Source: a virus
Reading direction: 5' to 3' (one strand)
Virus record (IMG/VR): IMGVR_UViG_3300031784_002381
Location: 1 to 37,931 of that record
DNA length: 37,931 nt
The position numbers and the translations under genes are program-made. Below are positions 1-8,391 of this stretch, piece by piece. The notes beneath the pieces were generated by a model, which was not told the DNA's origin, ran no database searches, and saw only the letters and a list, made by a program, of their open reading frames with translations. The stretch's first letter is position 1; each line of letters starts with the position of its first letter.

Positions 1-41
1 TCCACACCTCTATTTATGTACAACTCACGAGGCTTAGTCAT
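1..41 (-). CDS. Partial ORF, 5' end only, runs off the window
   Basis: An ATG lies 3 bases after the glutaredoxin stop codon and opens a frame (MTKPRELYINRG...) that is still open at the window edge. Tight spacing and the shared direction suggest it belongs to the same operon. Only 13 codons are visible, so no function can be given. Confidence 0.45.
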   Translation of the reverse strand, partial: MTKPRELYINRGV

Positions 42-43
42 AA

Positions 44-280
44 TTATAGAACTGAAAGTTCTTTTAGGTACTTGATAGTATCATTACAACCACCTAAAAC
101 TTTGTTGTCCATAACAACTTGTGGAAAGGTACTTCCTTCACCAAATTCTGAATAAAATTCTTCTTTAGTAAAGTGTTTGTCTAAAGTATAAACAACAAAT
201 TCTTTACCACAAAGTTCTAGAACTTGTTTAATTTTATAACAATAAGGACATTCAGGTTTAGAATATACAGTAAACTTCAT
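44..280 (-). CDS. Glutaredoxin
   Basis: This is a 78-residue thioredoxin-fold protein that would reduce disulfides at the expense of glutathione. The dithiol active site CPYC is at residues 11-14 after a first beta strand. The cis-proline motif TFP is at 51-53 and a GGCND glutathione-binding turn is at 63-67. The length is typical of class I glutaredoxins. Phages of this type often carry one, with ribonucleotide reductase as the presumed client; that role is inferred. The gene ends 2 bases before the next start. Confidence 0.93.
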   Translation of the reverse strand: MKFTVYSKPECPYCYKIKQVLELCGKEFVVYTLDKHFTKEEFYSEFGEGSTFPQVVMDNKVLGGCNDTIKYLKELSVL

Positions 281-306
281 TTTTTGTTGTTGATATTTTG
301 TAATAT

Positions 307-447
307 TTAGAGTTCTATTTCATACTCATTTGTGTAATCATACACTCTATCTGCAATTAAGTCAATCTGTATTTGAATACCTTTTACGTCTTCTTCAATC
401 ACATTAATTTTTTTAAAGAGGAGATCAATTTTTTCTTCTAAAGTCAT
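307..447 (-). CDS. Small hypothetical protein, 46 aa
   Basis: The ORF begins at an ATG sharing one base with the stop of the upstream 69-aa gene (TGATG), a sign of translational coupling. The product is acidic and predicted to be mostly helical, with Leu/Ile heptad-like spacing (residues 3-33) that could form a short coiled coil. A GAGGAG stretch lies inside its own 5' end rather than upstream. No recognised domain. Confidence 0.55.
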   Translation of the reverse strand: MTLEEKIDLLFKKINVIEEDVKGIQIQIDLIADRVYDYTNEYEIEL

Positions 448-656
448 CACTCCTCCATTGGATGGCCTTTACGCCAAGTAGATGTGTTAGGAGGATCACA
501 CTTTGCATCCCAAGACCTAACAAGCAATTCTGTAAAGAGTTCCATTTTATCTGGATGGACTGAAGCCGGATTTTGATTGATTGCATTTTTAAGTGCTACC
601 AACTCGTTCCATTCGGAATCTGTCAGAGAACCTGTTTGAAAATTGGAATGAGTCAT
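447..656 (-). CDS. Hypothetical protein, 69 aa
   Basis: It starts at an ATG preceded by a strong ribosome-binding site (GAGGAGG, 3 bases before the start). The protein is soluble, with the pattern L-T-D-S-E-W-N-E-L-V near residues 11-20 and helical segments to about residue 50. No catalytic motif is visible. It looks like a conserved small cyanophage protein, and its function is unknown. It is coupled to the 46-aa ORF downstream. Confidence 0.75.
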   Translation of the reverse strand: MTHSNFQTGSLTDSEWNELVALKNAINQNPASVHPDKMELFTELLVRSWDAKCDPPNTSTWRKGHPMEE

Positions 657-751
657 AAACCTCCTCGTTTGTGTTTAAATTCTAACACAACGCCCATCAA
701 TATCTATGATAGTTAATAATGTTTTTATATTTGATTTACAAGCAGTAACAA

Positions 752-985
752 TTACATTCCAAAAGGGCCCCAACGACCCCTCTTACTATCATCATCTCCG
801 TTCATCCTTTCTTCCAATTTATCAATTAATTTATCTGCAGAAATGAGATTATCAATATCCATAATCATATCTGCAATATGTTTACCGACGAAAGGTTTTT
901 CTTGGCGAGCAGCATACGCAAGAGCATTACGCAAAGATTGTTCGGCTTCTTTTAAACTTGTTTCTACAGATTCACTTAGTGCCAT
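752..985 (-). CDS. Hypothetical protein, 77 aa
   Basis: This is a charged, largely helical small protein (helices about 8-60) with a basic, glycine-rich tail ending near GRWGPFGM. No known domain. Its start overlaps the end of the upstream 56-aa ORF by 14 bases, so it is probably co-translated. Function unknown. Confidence 0.75.
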   Translation of the reverse strand: MALSESVETSLKEAEQSLRNALAYAARQEKPFVGKHIADMIMDIDNLISADKLIDKLEERMNGDDDSKRGRWGPFGM

Positions 986-1142
986 TTAGTCTATCCTCAC
1001 ATTTAGTATAAAAGGTTCCATTTACATAACAAGACTTACCTGGTTCATAATATTTTATTACAGGTGTTTGTATCCTTGGATATTCTACCACATTTTTTAC
1101 ATGACAGAAAAGATTGTATCCACAAATAAGAGCTTCAATCAT
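972..1142 (-). CDS. Small Cys-containing hypothetical protein, 56 aa
   Basis: The ATG at 1142 overlaps the stop of the 286-aa gene by one base (TGATG). The product has four cysteines (residues 7, 13, 39 and 48) that could pair or bind metal, a hydrophobic start (IEALICGYNLF), and a basic C terminus. No family is recognised. The tight coupling on both sides is the main reason to believe it is real. Confidence 0.6.
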   Translation of the reverse strand: MIEALICGYNLFCHVKNVVEYPRIQTPVIKYYEPGKSCYVNGTFYTKCEDRLNGTK

Positions 1143-2002
1143 CAGCACTCATCCATTCCAAGTGATTTAGTAACTTTGCGAAGAGTATAAGAACCATTAT
1201 TATTATCTACCCACTCAACTTGATCTCCTTCTTTAAGGTTTGCAGCTTCTAGAAGATCATCTGGAAAATTTACATAATAGTCATCCACACCATCAATTAC
1301 TGATTGTTGAACGGGAAGTAACCACTTCTTTACTTTATCTTCCTTGATCAAAACTCGTTCAGTTTCTCCAGGATTGCGAGCATAAACTGTCTTCCCTCCA
1401 TCTGGAGACTCATAAATTTTCCCACTGAAGGGGTTCAACCGACTTGGATCATTTCGGTCATAATCATAGTAATATTTGGAGTATTCTCCATCAAGTTTTG
1501 CTCGTTTATCGTAGTACTCAGCTTCTCTTAGATTATATTCACGACACTTTTCTTTTTCCTGATCCGATGATGCTTTGTCACACATCTCATTCAGTTCTTC
1601 TTCGGTATAACGAAGTGCTTCCATATCACTATGTCCCCATGGGGGCATACAGTCATCTTTACTTACACTACTTACCGTCGAACCTTTGTATTCTTCTGGA
1701 TAATAATTCTCTTCCCAGAAAGAAGTCCAAGACTTTTTACATTCTTCAGATGAATCGTCCTTATCACAACTGAAAACTTTATTCAGATGAGTCTCATATT
1801 TGTTACTCTGACTATTACCATTTAGAAGAACAAGTAATTCATTACAACGATTTGCATTAATTGTGAAGTGATTATATTGTTCTTCAACGACACCTTTGAT
1901 TACATCATAGATTTCCTGTGGGGTTGCTTCAGAAGAAGACAAAGAATCATACATCCAATTTTCAAGATTCTCAAGAGAATACTTCTTATAGTCAAAGTCC
2001 AT
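1142..2002 (-). CDS. Hypothetical protein with C-terminal AbrB/MazE-like segment
   Basis: The protein has 286 residues. The first 200 or so are acidic, rich in Tyr, Glu and Ser, and contain several cysteines; no enzyme motif is seen there. Residues 240-275 (DDYYVNFPDDLLEAANLKEG, then D-x-V-E-W and L-R-K-V) match the swapped-hairpin AbrB/MazE/SpoVT pattern in which a proline-containing strand precedes an L-x-x-G-D turn. That family binds DNA or acts as antitoxin; here it may instead be a small beta-fold module of unknown role. Its start overlaps the upstream gene by 11 bases. Confidence 0.8.
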   Translation of the reverse strand: MDFDYKKYSLENLENWMYDSLSSSEATPQEIYDVIKGVVEEQYNHFTINANRCNELLVLLNGNSQSNKYETHLNKVFSCDKDDSSEECKKSWTSFWEENYYPEEYKGSTVSSVSKDDCMPPWGHSDMEALRYTEEELNEMCDKASSDQEKEKCREYNLREAEYYDKRAKLDGEYSKYYYDYDRNDPSRLNPFSGKIYESPDGGKTVYARNPGETERVLIKEDKVKKWLLPVQQSVIDGVDDYYVNFPDDLLEAANLKEGDQVEWVDNNNGSYTLRKVTKSLGMDEC

Positions 2003-2171
2003 CGGTCAAGTCCTTGATTGCTTGTTCCATAATAATCTTAATTTGATCATCTGTCAAGTCATTTAGCCAAGACCATCGTTCATCGTTTTTATCCCACTCA
2101 AAAGCAAAAGAGCCGTCATCATTTTGGATAATATTTAATCCACTGGGATGTATAGGAGTATTTTCAGTCAT
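1992..2171 (-). CDS. Small hypothetical protein, 59 aa
   Basis: The ORF overlaps the amidinotransferase stop by 8 bases and the 286-aa gene start by 11 bases. The product is acidic and Trp-rich (F-E-W-D-K-N-D-E-R-W-S-W-L-N) with a C-terminal helix D-L-T-D-D-Q-I. This pattern is typical of a conserved short cyanophage protein. Function unknown. Confidence 0.7.
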   Translation of the reverse strand: MTENTPIHPSGLNIIQNDDGSFAFEWDKNDERWSWLNDLTDDQIKIIMEQAIKDLTDGL

Positions 2172-3132
2172 CTCTTTCTAAATCTAAAGTTACACAATGG
2201 AAACACCCACTTAAAGTTCTTGAGTGTCTCATAGGAAGCATGGCACAATCTATACCATATTTTTCTAACTCTTTTCTTGTTGGTTCTTGATGTTCTTCTA
2301 AAACAACGAGATTAGGATTGACACTAAAAAGATTCATGTTAATCCATGTTGAGGCATGATTATAACCTGGATAGTATCCAATGTCAACAGGTTCTGGGCA
2401 CCAAATTACATCCCAATTTTTAAATGGTGCAGGAAGAACATCTTTACTCTTAATCCTTTCTGGATTAGCCAATAATAATCCCTCTCTTAGAAATGCAATT
2501 GTTGTGTCAATGTGCATATAACTATACACACCTTGAAGTAAATGAACTTGAATGTCTGGACCCAAAACTTGTTGAAGTTTATTCGCACCAGAAATGTTTC
2601 CACTATTAGAAACTAGATATAAAACATGATCATTAGCCCTAATAATATTGGCAGCATCAAAAGCAGGAGAGTGTTCAGTGAGTGCTAAAACATCTTTATT
2701 CCCTAGACATTCATCATTATACAATTTGTCATCATAGGTACAAGTTAATGGAACTAATCCATCAAAATGATGAGCGATTGAACCAAAATTATACCTCCTA
2801 GCCTTTAGGGGCATTGGAGTTGCAAAATAGTTATTTCCATGGATGAATATACAATCTCTGGGACAGAAATTATAATATCCTGTTGGTTCACTATGAGGTC
2901 TTACTACATCTACTCCCTCTTGTCTTAAGAAGTTTGCGAAGATTTCTAGATCTTCATTAGCTTCTTGTATAACTTGATCAGGATATAATCCTGACTTTAC
3001 ATCGGAAACATCTTCACGATCTGCATAGTTAATCAATCTCAGACTACGATCCATTTCAGGCACTCTTGCATAATCTGCAATACCCACAATAACCTTTTTT
3101 AATCTTCCCCACTCATTAGTACTATTGTTCAT
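2164..3132 (-). CDS. Amidinotransferase (glycine/inosamine amidinotransferase family)
   Basis: The 322-residue protein belongs to the guanidino-modifying superfamily, which transfers the amidino group of arginine to an amine. Visible motifs are RDCIFIHGN (92-100), FDAANIIR (158-165, catalytic Asp159), HID (catalytic His207) and the catalytic Cys313 in FHCVTLDLER. These match the Asp-His-Cys triad of arginine:glycine amidinotransferase and StrB1. The next gene starts inside its end by overlap, and the upstream oxygenase overlaps its start by 11 bases. Acceptor substrate unknown; an amino sugar is plausible given the DegT-like and GT25 neighbours. A second, divergent copy lies at 16397-17287. 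Confidence 0.9.
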   Translation of the reverse strand: MNNSTNEWGRLKKVIVGIADYARVPEMDRSLRLINYADREDVSDVKSGLYPDQVIQEANEDLEIFANFLRQEGVDVVRPHSEPTGYYNFCPRDCIFIHGNNYFATPMPLKARRYNFGSIAHHFDGLVPLTCTYDDKLYNDECLGNKDVLALTEHSPAFDAANIIRANDHVLYLVSNSGNISGANKLQQVLGPDIQVHLLQGVYSYMHIDTTIAFLREGLLLANPERIKSKDVLPAPFKNWDVIWCPEPVDIGYYPGYNHASTWINMNLFSVNPNLVVLEEHQEPTRKELEKYGIDCAMLPMRHSRTLSGCFHCVTLDLERDD

Positions 3133-3628
3133 TTAATACTCCAGTTACTTGAATTGCATATCTATCTTTCATACTGAAATTATAAAATGCATGGATTTCA
3201 TCATAGTTCCAGTAAAAACAATCACCAGCCTTCCAATCACAGTAACAAGTATCTTTCACTTGCAAAATTTGGCCTGGAGAATTATCTTCCAACATAACCA
3301 TACATCTAATAACATTTTCAGATCCTATGTTATTAATTTCTAGATATTTACCAAAAAGATCTGTATGAAGAGGTAGATATTGTCCTGGTTTAAAATAATT
3401 TACTGCTGCGCCAACTTTATCTAAAAAATAAAATTGAGGAATGATATATTCCTCAACGCACTTTGGCATTGGATCTGGTTGTTGGTACTTGTATATAGAT
3501 AATTTTTCCTCACTGTGACCAGAACTTAAATATTGGTTAACCAACTCTTCATCTTTATGTGTAGACAAAACGTAGTCTAGATTATAAAAATCTTTGATAT
3601 TCCAATTAGGTTTTATATGATTTAACAT
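3122..3628 (-). CDS. 2-oxoglutarate/Fe(II)-dependent oxygenase, putative
   Basis: The protein has 168 residues with a jelly-roll oxygenase pattern. HTD at 88-90 and H146 (DEIHAFYN) would bind iron, and R156 (KDRYAIQVTG) would bind 2-oxoglutarate. The spacing resembles aspartyl/asparaginyl hydroxylase-like members. It overlaps the amidinotransferase start and the mini-aminotransferase stop, so it is part of one operon. Substrate unknown; hydroxylation of a cassette product or a host protein are both possible. Confidence 0.85.
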   Translation of the reverse strand: MLNHIKPNWNIKDFYNLDYVLSTHKDEELVNQYLSSGHSEEKLSIYKYQQPDPMPKCVEEYIIPQFYFLDKVGAAVNYFKPGQYLPLHTDLFGKYLEINNIGSENVIRCMVMLEDNSPGQILQVKDTCYCDWKAGDCFYWNYDEIHAFYNFSMKDRYAIQVTGVLNEQ

Positions 3629-4212
3629 TTAAACACAGACATGTCAGGTAAGTGTGGGTAATCTAGATAAGTCCATTTTTTAGGTTGTTTATCACGAACT
3701 TCATTAAACCTAAAAGAACCCAAGATAGCTGTCTCTGGAGTCATATAATAATGATAACCTACGGTATCAATGTCTTGTTTAGCCCAAGGCTTAGAAACAT
3801 CTCTACCATCGTAAGACATTTTCTTTAGTATATCATAGTCATTTTTGTTTTGCAACAGAATCATTCCACCCCTACCAACACTAAGATGTTTTTTATACTG
3901 GAAACTAAGGCACATGTAGGTGTCAGGAATATAACTATTTTCTTTCCATAGTACAGCAGCGTCAATAATATTTGAATTGCCTAGTTGATAATAATCTTCC
4001 CAGTCTTCATTTCTCCATGTCCAATTCAATTCCAATTTCATTAAAGTCATTGGAATAGAAACATAAGTGTTAGTTGGAATAGTCAAATTATTGCATGAAG
4101 TATGTCTAAGACATAATTCTATTGCATGTGTACATGAGTCTACAGCTACAGCATATGGGGCTGAGAAATATTCTGCGACTTTGTTTTCAAACTCATTTAC
4201 TTTTTCAAACAT
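3622..4212 (-). CDS. Miniature DegT/DnrJ/EryC1-type aminotransferase
   Basis: This is a 196-residue PLP-enzyme-like protein; the family normally has about 370 residues. The start is FEKVNEFENKVAEYFSAPY, typical of sugar aminotransferases. Asp84 (IIDAAVLW) would contact the PLP nitrogen, and Lys108 in SFQYKKHLSVGRGG is the PLP lysine position. The C-terminal small domain is largely missing, yet the ORF is intact and overlaps both neighbours, so it looks like a shortened functional form rather than debris. It could make an amino sugar for the adjacent GT25 enzymes. The ATG at 4212 is preferred over the TTG 9 bases upstream. Confidence 0.82.
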   Translation of the reverse strand: MFEKVNEFENKVAEYFSAPYAVAVDSCTHAIELCLRHTSCNNLTIPTNTYVSIPMTLMKLELNWTWRNEDWEDYYQLGNSNIIDAAVLWKENSYIPDTYMCLSFQYKKHLSVGRGGMILLQNKNDYDILKKMSYDGRDVSKPWAKQDIDTVGYHYYMTPETAILGSFRFNEVRDKQPKKWTYLDYPHLPDMSVFKC

Positions 4213-5056
4213 ACTTATCAATGTCGGGTTCTCTAGGTGTTATAACTCTATCATTTGGTTTTCCATACATGAAAAACTCTTCTAATGTATAATCATCTCT
4301 CAGAACGGTCCACCATTTCTTATAAGCCTTCCTAGCAAGAACTAAATCAGGTCTATCAGATCTTACATAATTTACCGAATAACTACCAATATCTGGATTT
4401 ACACTTATCAAAGGCATTGAATAAGTTCTTCCACTATGTATTAGGAAATAATCTATAGTTACATTAGGTATATCTAGTCCTATCGACCATTTCCAATTTG
4501 AAATTTTATGAGCAAGATTATACTTTTCATCTACACAAAAAAGTCTTATTAATTTTTCTGCGTAACTTCTTCTTATCAATGCAGCTCCACTATCATGTCC
4601 AGACAATATTGGATGTAGATAACATGGAATAATTTTTTCATTTTCAAAACCCAGTTGAATACAATCCCAATCGAAAGGAATGTTATTCATCAAGTATTCC
4701 CAATCAAAATGCCAATAATCAATATAACTTAAATCATAATCATCTTCCATTAAGATAACATATTCTTCAATTGTATTTTCCAACCAACTTTTGAGCATAT
4801 CAATAGTGGAAAGAGCAGTAGCTACTTCTATTAAATGTTGTCTCCACCTTTTACATGTTGAAATATCATTCAGTATTACTTTACTTTTCCATTCATCAAA
4901 ATTTTGAAGTTGATAACTAGAAGCAGAAAACCTTTTAAAGTTACTAATTTTATATTTTTCGTATTGTTCTTCAGTATATTGTTTTCTATCAGGTCTTTCG
5001 TCAAGATTTAAATAATAAATCGTTGGCAATCCTTTAAGTTTATCTTTTAAATTCAT
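4205..5056 (-). CDS. GT25-like glycosyltransferase
   Basis: The 283-residue protein begins with the family pattern YYLNLDERPDRK (14-25) and carries the metal/nucleotide motif EDD at 104-106 (ILMEDDYDL). These are features of family 25 transferases that add sugars to LPS or collagen. The central block W-D-C-I-Q-L-G-F is shared with the two genes that follow on the sequence. It overlaps the aminotransferase and sits one base from the next GT25 gene, forming a three-gene tandem. Donor and acceptor unknown. Confidence 0.88.
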   Translation of the reverse strand: MNLKDKLKGLPTIYYLNLDERPDRKQYTEEQYEKYKISNFKRFSASSYQLQNFDEWKSKVILNDISTCKRWRQHLIEVATALSTIDMLKSWLENTIEEYVILMEDDYDLSYIDYWHFDWEYLMNNIPFDWDCIQLGFENEKIIPCYLHPILSGHDSGAALIRRSYAEKLIRLFCVDEKYNLAHKISNWKWSIGLDIPNVTIDYFLIHSGRTYSMPLISVNPDIGSYSVNYVRSDRPDLVLARKAYKKWWTVLRDDYTLEEFFMYGKPNDRVITPREPDIDKYV

Positions 5057-5057
5057 A

Positions 5058-5858
5058 CTATAACTTTATTAATAGATCGTTTTTATTGACAGAATCTATA
5101 GACATTATATCACATATATTGTAGTTTGTACTCTTATTTTTCCACCAATCTAAAACAACTTCATCAGACTTTTTAGCTAGATGGTTTGGTTTATCCAAAT
5201 AACCATCACTTATAAAATGAGAATTCGATATGAAGAGGGGTAGGGAATAAGTAACGCCTATTTGATATGGAACAAAATCACCAGATTGATAATGATACTT
5301 TGGCCATTTTTCACTTAATCCATAGTTTGTATAAAATTTAAAGAATCCATTGTCATAGTGCAATCTTATCATTTTCTCTGCATAAGATCTTGTTATCATA
5401 AAACAAGTTGCAGCATGATTGTTCTTAGTCCACTTCGATAAGAACATTGGAATATACCTCTCGCCTATGATATGAAATTGAATGCAATCCCAATTACAAG
5501 GAAGTTTGTTAAAGATATCTTTCCAATTAAAGTCCCAGTATTCTACCGTATCAAATGATAGATCATCCTCTATCATCATACAAACTTCAGATGTATTTGA
5601 GTTATACCAATCCACAATACTCTGTATCCTATTCAATAATACAGAAAGAAATTGCGGTTGAGTTAAAATATCATCCGCAATTATTTTTGACTTCCACTCA
5701 GAATAATTTTTTGGGTCATAACGTGAGGCAGAAATTCTAGTATAATTTTTAATATTATACTTTCTAAACTGATTTTCAATATACAGCTTTCTTTCTACTC
5801 TATGATCCAAATTCAAGTAATAAATTGGAGGAATATCTTTTAATTTCGATTCAGTCAT
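5058..5858 (-). CDS. GT25-like glycosyltransferase, second copy
   Basis: The 266-residue paralogue has YYLNLDHRVERK (13-24), EDD at 97-99 (MMIEDDLSF) and the shared W-D-C-I-Q-F block. It is shorter at the C terminus than its neighbours and more diverged. It overlaps the upstream copy by 4 bases (ATGA). It is probably part of the same glycan assembly line, perhaps with a different sugar specificity. Confidence 0.85.
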   Translation of the reverse strand: MTESKLKDIPPIYYLNLDHRVERKLYIENQFRKYNIKNYTRISASRYDPKNYSEWKSKIIADDILTQPQFLSVLLNRIQSIVDWYNSNTSEVCMMIEDDLSFDTVEYWDFNWKDIFNKLPCNWDCIQFHIIGERYIPMFLSKWTKNNHAATCFMITRSYAEKMIRLHYDNGFFKFYTNYGLSEKWPKYHYQSGDFVPYQIGVTYSLPLFISNSHFISDGYLDKPNHLAKKSDEVVLDWWKNKSTNYNICDIMSIDSVNKNDLLIKL

Positions 5859-6637
5859 TCAACAACCGGTACAGTCATTAGATGATCATATTTTTTACCG
5901 TATGTGAAAAAATCCTTTAGGGTAAAATCATCTCTATTGTTTTTCCACCAATTATAATAAAGATCTCTACAAATGAAATGATGTTTCTTTGGAATCTCAT
6001 CTAGATTTGGGTTTTGTGTAATCAAAGGAATCTGATATGTCTTACCAACAAATCCAAAAAACTGATCTAATCCTAGACATCTATAAAAATATTCTGGACC
6101 ATAGTTATGGATAAAGGAATATTTTCCCTTGATCGTGTGGATATCGATTAACTTTTGTGCAAAGTGTCGATTTATTAATACTGGTCCATAAAAACTATGG
6201 CTTGTTTTTGGGTGCAGAAAGAATGAAATATAATTATGAGATTCAAATCCCAATTGAATACAGTCCCAATCATATGGAAGATGAGTCATTAGATATTTCC
6301 AATCAAAATGCCAGTATTCTATTAGGTTCAGATCATAATCATCTTCAAACAAAATAAGATATTTTTCATTCGTATTCTCTAACCAATGTCTAACCATTTC
6401 CAATGTGGAAAGATTTATACAAACCTTTAAGTAGTCTTGTTCTTTGTATATTTCACTTTTATAAACAAGACTTTCCCACTCTTTAAAATTCTCCGGATAA
6501 AAAATACCTTCAGAAAATCTAGTTACATTTGAAATTTCCCATTTATCGAATTGGGATTCCATGTATTCTTTTCTTTCTGTTTTACTATCAACATTTAGAT
6601 AGTATATGGTAGGAAGTCCTTTAAGTTTTTCAGACAT
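5855..6637 (-). CDS. GT25-like glycosyltransferase, third copy
   Basis: The 260-residue paralogue has YYLNVDSKTERK (12-23), EDD at 98-100 (ILFEDDYDL) and the central W-D-C-I-Q-L-G-F block also found in the 283-aa copy, to which it is clearly closest. Its start overlaps the stop of the double-oxygenase gene by 8 bases. Role inferred: glycosylation of host LPS or a phage component. Confidence 0.86.
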   Translation of the reverse strand: MSEKLKGLPTIYYLNVDSKTERKEYMESQFDKWEISNVTRFSEGIFYPENFKEWESLVYKSEIYKEQDYLKVCINLSTLEMVRHWLENTNEKYLILFEDDYDLNLIEYWHFDWKYLMTHLPYDWDCIQLGFESHNYISFFLHPKTSHSFYGPVLINRHFAQKLIDIHTIKGKYSFIHNYGPEYFYRCLGLDQFFGFVGKTYQIPLITQNPNLDEIPKKHHFICRDLYYNWWKNNRDDFTLKDFFTYGKKYDHLMTVPVVE

Positions 6638-7838
6638 ACCAAGTTATAATAGAATATCTTGTTCCTGAAGTAACAGGCATAACTTCATGCGGATACATAA
6701 AGTTTGATGGGAAGAGAATGGCGTCTCCCTTTTTAGTCTTAATAACTATCTCTCTATCAAAAAATGCAAATTCACCACCCTCATAATCATCATTCAAACT
6801 GAATGAACAACTAATTGCTCTTTGTTGTAATTTAAATGAATCTGTATGTTGAATATAAAATTGACCTTCTTTATATCTGAGTAGATCATATCCAGTATCT
6901 ATATCTACATTTGCATCAGGAAATTTTTCTTTATACTTCTGAAGGGCTTGTGAAGCGGAAAGAAAGAAATCTGAATCAAGTTGTTTTCTATATTGTGTAT
7001 TGTACTGTAAGGTATTTTCTTCACTAATATTCAATACTGAACAACTTCTAACGTTTGGATTTACTTCACCACCGCCGACACTTGTATCTTTCCATAAGTC
7101 ACAATCTTTATATTCAGATATAATTTTATTACAAAGTTCATCTGATACTAAAGAATCTAAAACAACAATAAAATCTTCTAGCTTTGTTTGACTTCTAATA
7201 CTAGGTTTAACTATAAGTTCTGGAGTTTTTATAATTTTACTTTCTTCTAAAGTTTTTTCAACTTTATTTCCATGTTGATCACAATTTATCCCTAAATGAC
7301 TTTTATCAAAATAACTATTAACTCTATTTCCACGACTGAAAACATAATGCAGGAATACTTGTGTGTACCATTCACCATCATATTCATCTCTCCAGTGAGG
7401 TGCATCGCATCCCATATACAGTAATGCATCTCCAGGAGACAACATAATATTATGTTTATCACTATTGGGAGTTTCAATCCAAATTAACCACGGCCGATCA
7501 CTACCTAAGTTAACAGTCAATGATACTTCACATTGATCTTTATCAGTGTGTTTTTTTAAAACACTGCCCTTTCGATAAGTTCTGGCATAAGAATAAGTAG
7601 GCAATACAGTTTCCCCACAGATTTTACTAATCTCTGGAGTTTTTTCACAAAGAAGTTCTAAGAAAGAAATATAATTGTATACCGAGGACGAGTTTAAAGC
7701 CTGATCGTCACCAAGTACATTATTTTTATCACAGAAAGAATTAAACTCATCTGATAAACTTTTAGATCTTTTAATGTCTATAAAATTTTTGACAACAAGA
7801 TAATTGTTTACCTTGATGGAAGGATTTAGATTATTCAT
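6630..7838 (-). CDS. Two-domain 2OG-Fe(II) oxygenase
   Basis: The 402-residue protein holds two oxygenase domains in tandem. Domain 1 (about 10-170) has HTD at 97-99 and H148 (APHWRDEYDG). Domain 2 (about 220-402) is prolyl-4-hydroxylase-like, with YIQHTDSF (His331, Asp333), H384 (YPHEVMPV) and the 2OG arginine R394 (SGTRYSIITW). Both iron triads look intact, so both domains may be active. The linker of about 50 residues is polar. The ATG at 7838 is chosen over an upstream TTG. It is the first gene of the GT25 run. Substrate unknown. Confidence 0.88.
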   Translation of the reverse strand: MNNLNPSIKVNNYLVVKNFIDIKRSKSLSDEFNSFCDKNNVLGDDQALNSSSVYNYISFLELLCEKTPEISKICGETVLPTYSYARTYRKGSVLKKHTDKDQCEVSLTVNLGSDRPWLIWIETPNSDKHNIMLSPGDALLYMGCDAPHWRDEYDGEWYTQVFLHYVFSRGNRVNSYFDKSHLGINCDQHGNKVEKTLEESKIIKTPELIVKPSIRSQTKLEDFIVVLDSLVSDELCNKIISEYKDCDLWKDTSVGGGEVNPNVRSCSVLNISEENTLQYNTQYRKQLDSDFFLSASQALQKYKEKFPDANVDIDTGYDLLRYKEGQFYIQHTDSFKLQQRAISCSFSLNDDYEGGEFAFFDREIVIKTKKGDAILFPSNFMYPHEVMPVTSGTRYSIITWYV

Positions 7839-7854
7839 AACAAACAAAAAAATT

Positions 7855-8391
7855 TTAAATTTCTTTTAACAACTCTTCAATATCGTAATAAATTTGATCC
7901 TCTTCCGATACTTCATTGTCTACAGACTCAAGTTCTTCGTAGTTTATATCACCAACCACCAAATCAGATTCAGAAGCTTCTTCTACACTTTGATTTTCAA
8001 AGTCTTCAGCCATTACATCAATTTCAACTATTTCCTCTTCCTCTTCTTCTTCCAAAATATAATCTAGAGCCATTAGATCATCTAAGTCACCATATCCTTC
8101 ATACTGAGAAAAATTGCGAACTTCCATCAATGCTTTTTGTTCTTCCAACCACAATTGATGTTCTTCTTTTTTCTTTTGCCATAACTCTATAGATTGTTCC
8201 CAAACACCCAACTCTGTAATTTCGATATTCGGATCTTGAGTAACCAACTCTACACTACCATGATCACCATACCACTGAACAGCGTGTACAGCTACACCAT
8301 TGATTTGGGGAACCCAACTCATATCAATGTCAGAATAATACTCACCGTCTATGTAAACAGTTCTATCACTTGGAATTATCGTCAGTCTCAT
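7855..8391 (-). CDS. Acidic hypothetical protein, possibly tail-fibre associated
   Basis: The 178-residue protein has an N-terminal segment (residues 1-60) with a strand-rich pattern ending in HAVQWYGDHGSVEL, a style common in small proteins next to tailed-phage fibre genes. A charged helix follows (about 65-95). The last 80 residues are extremely acidic, including an 8-residue run of E with one break near 118. It overlaps the 121-aa gene by 26 bases and lies beside the fibre-tip genes. A chaperone or adhesin role is a guess. Confidence 0.75.
   Translation of the reverse strand: MRLTIIPSDRTVYIDGEYYSDIDMSWVPQINGVAVHAVQWYGDHGSVELVTQDPNIEITELGVWEQSIELWQKKKEEHQLWLEEQKALMEVRNFSQYEGYGDLDDLMALDYILEEEEEEEIVEIDVMAEDFENQSVEEASESDLVVGDINYEELESVDNEVSEEDQIYYDIEELLKEI

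Noticed and set aside
1444-1773. Plus-strand 109-codon frame
   Set aside because: Antisense to the 286-aa protein, His/Leu/Tyr-rich composition typical of a shadow.
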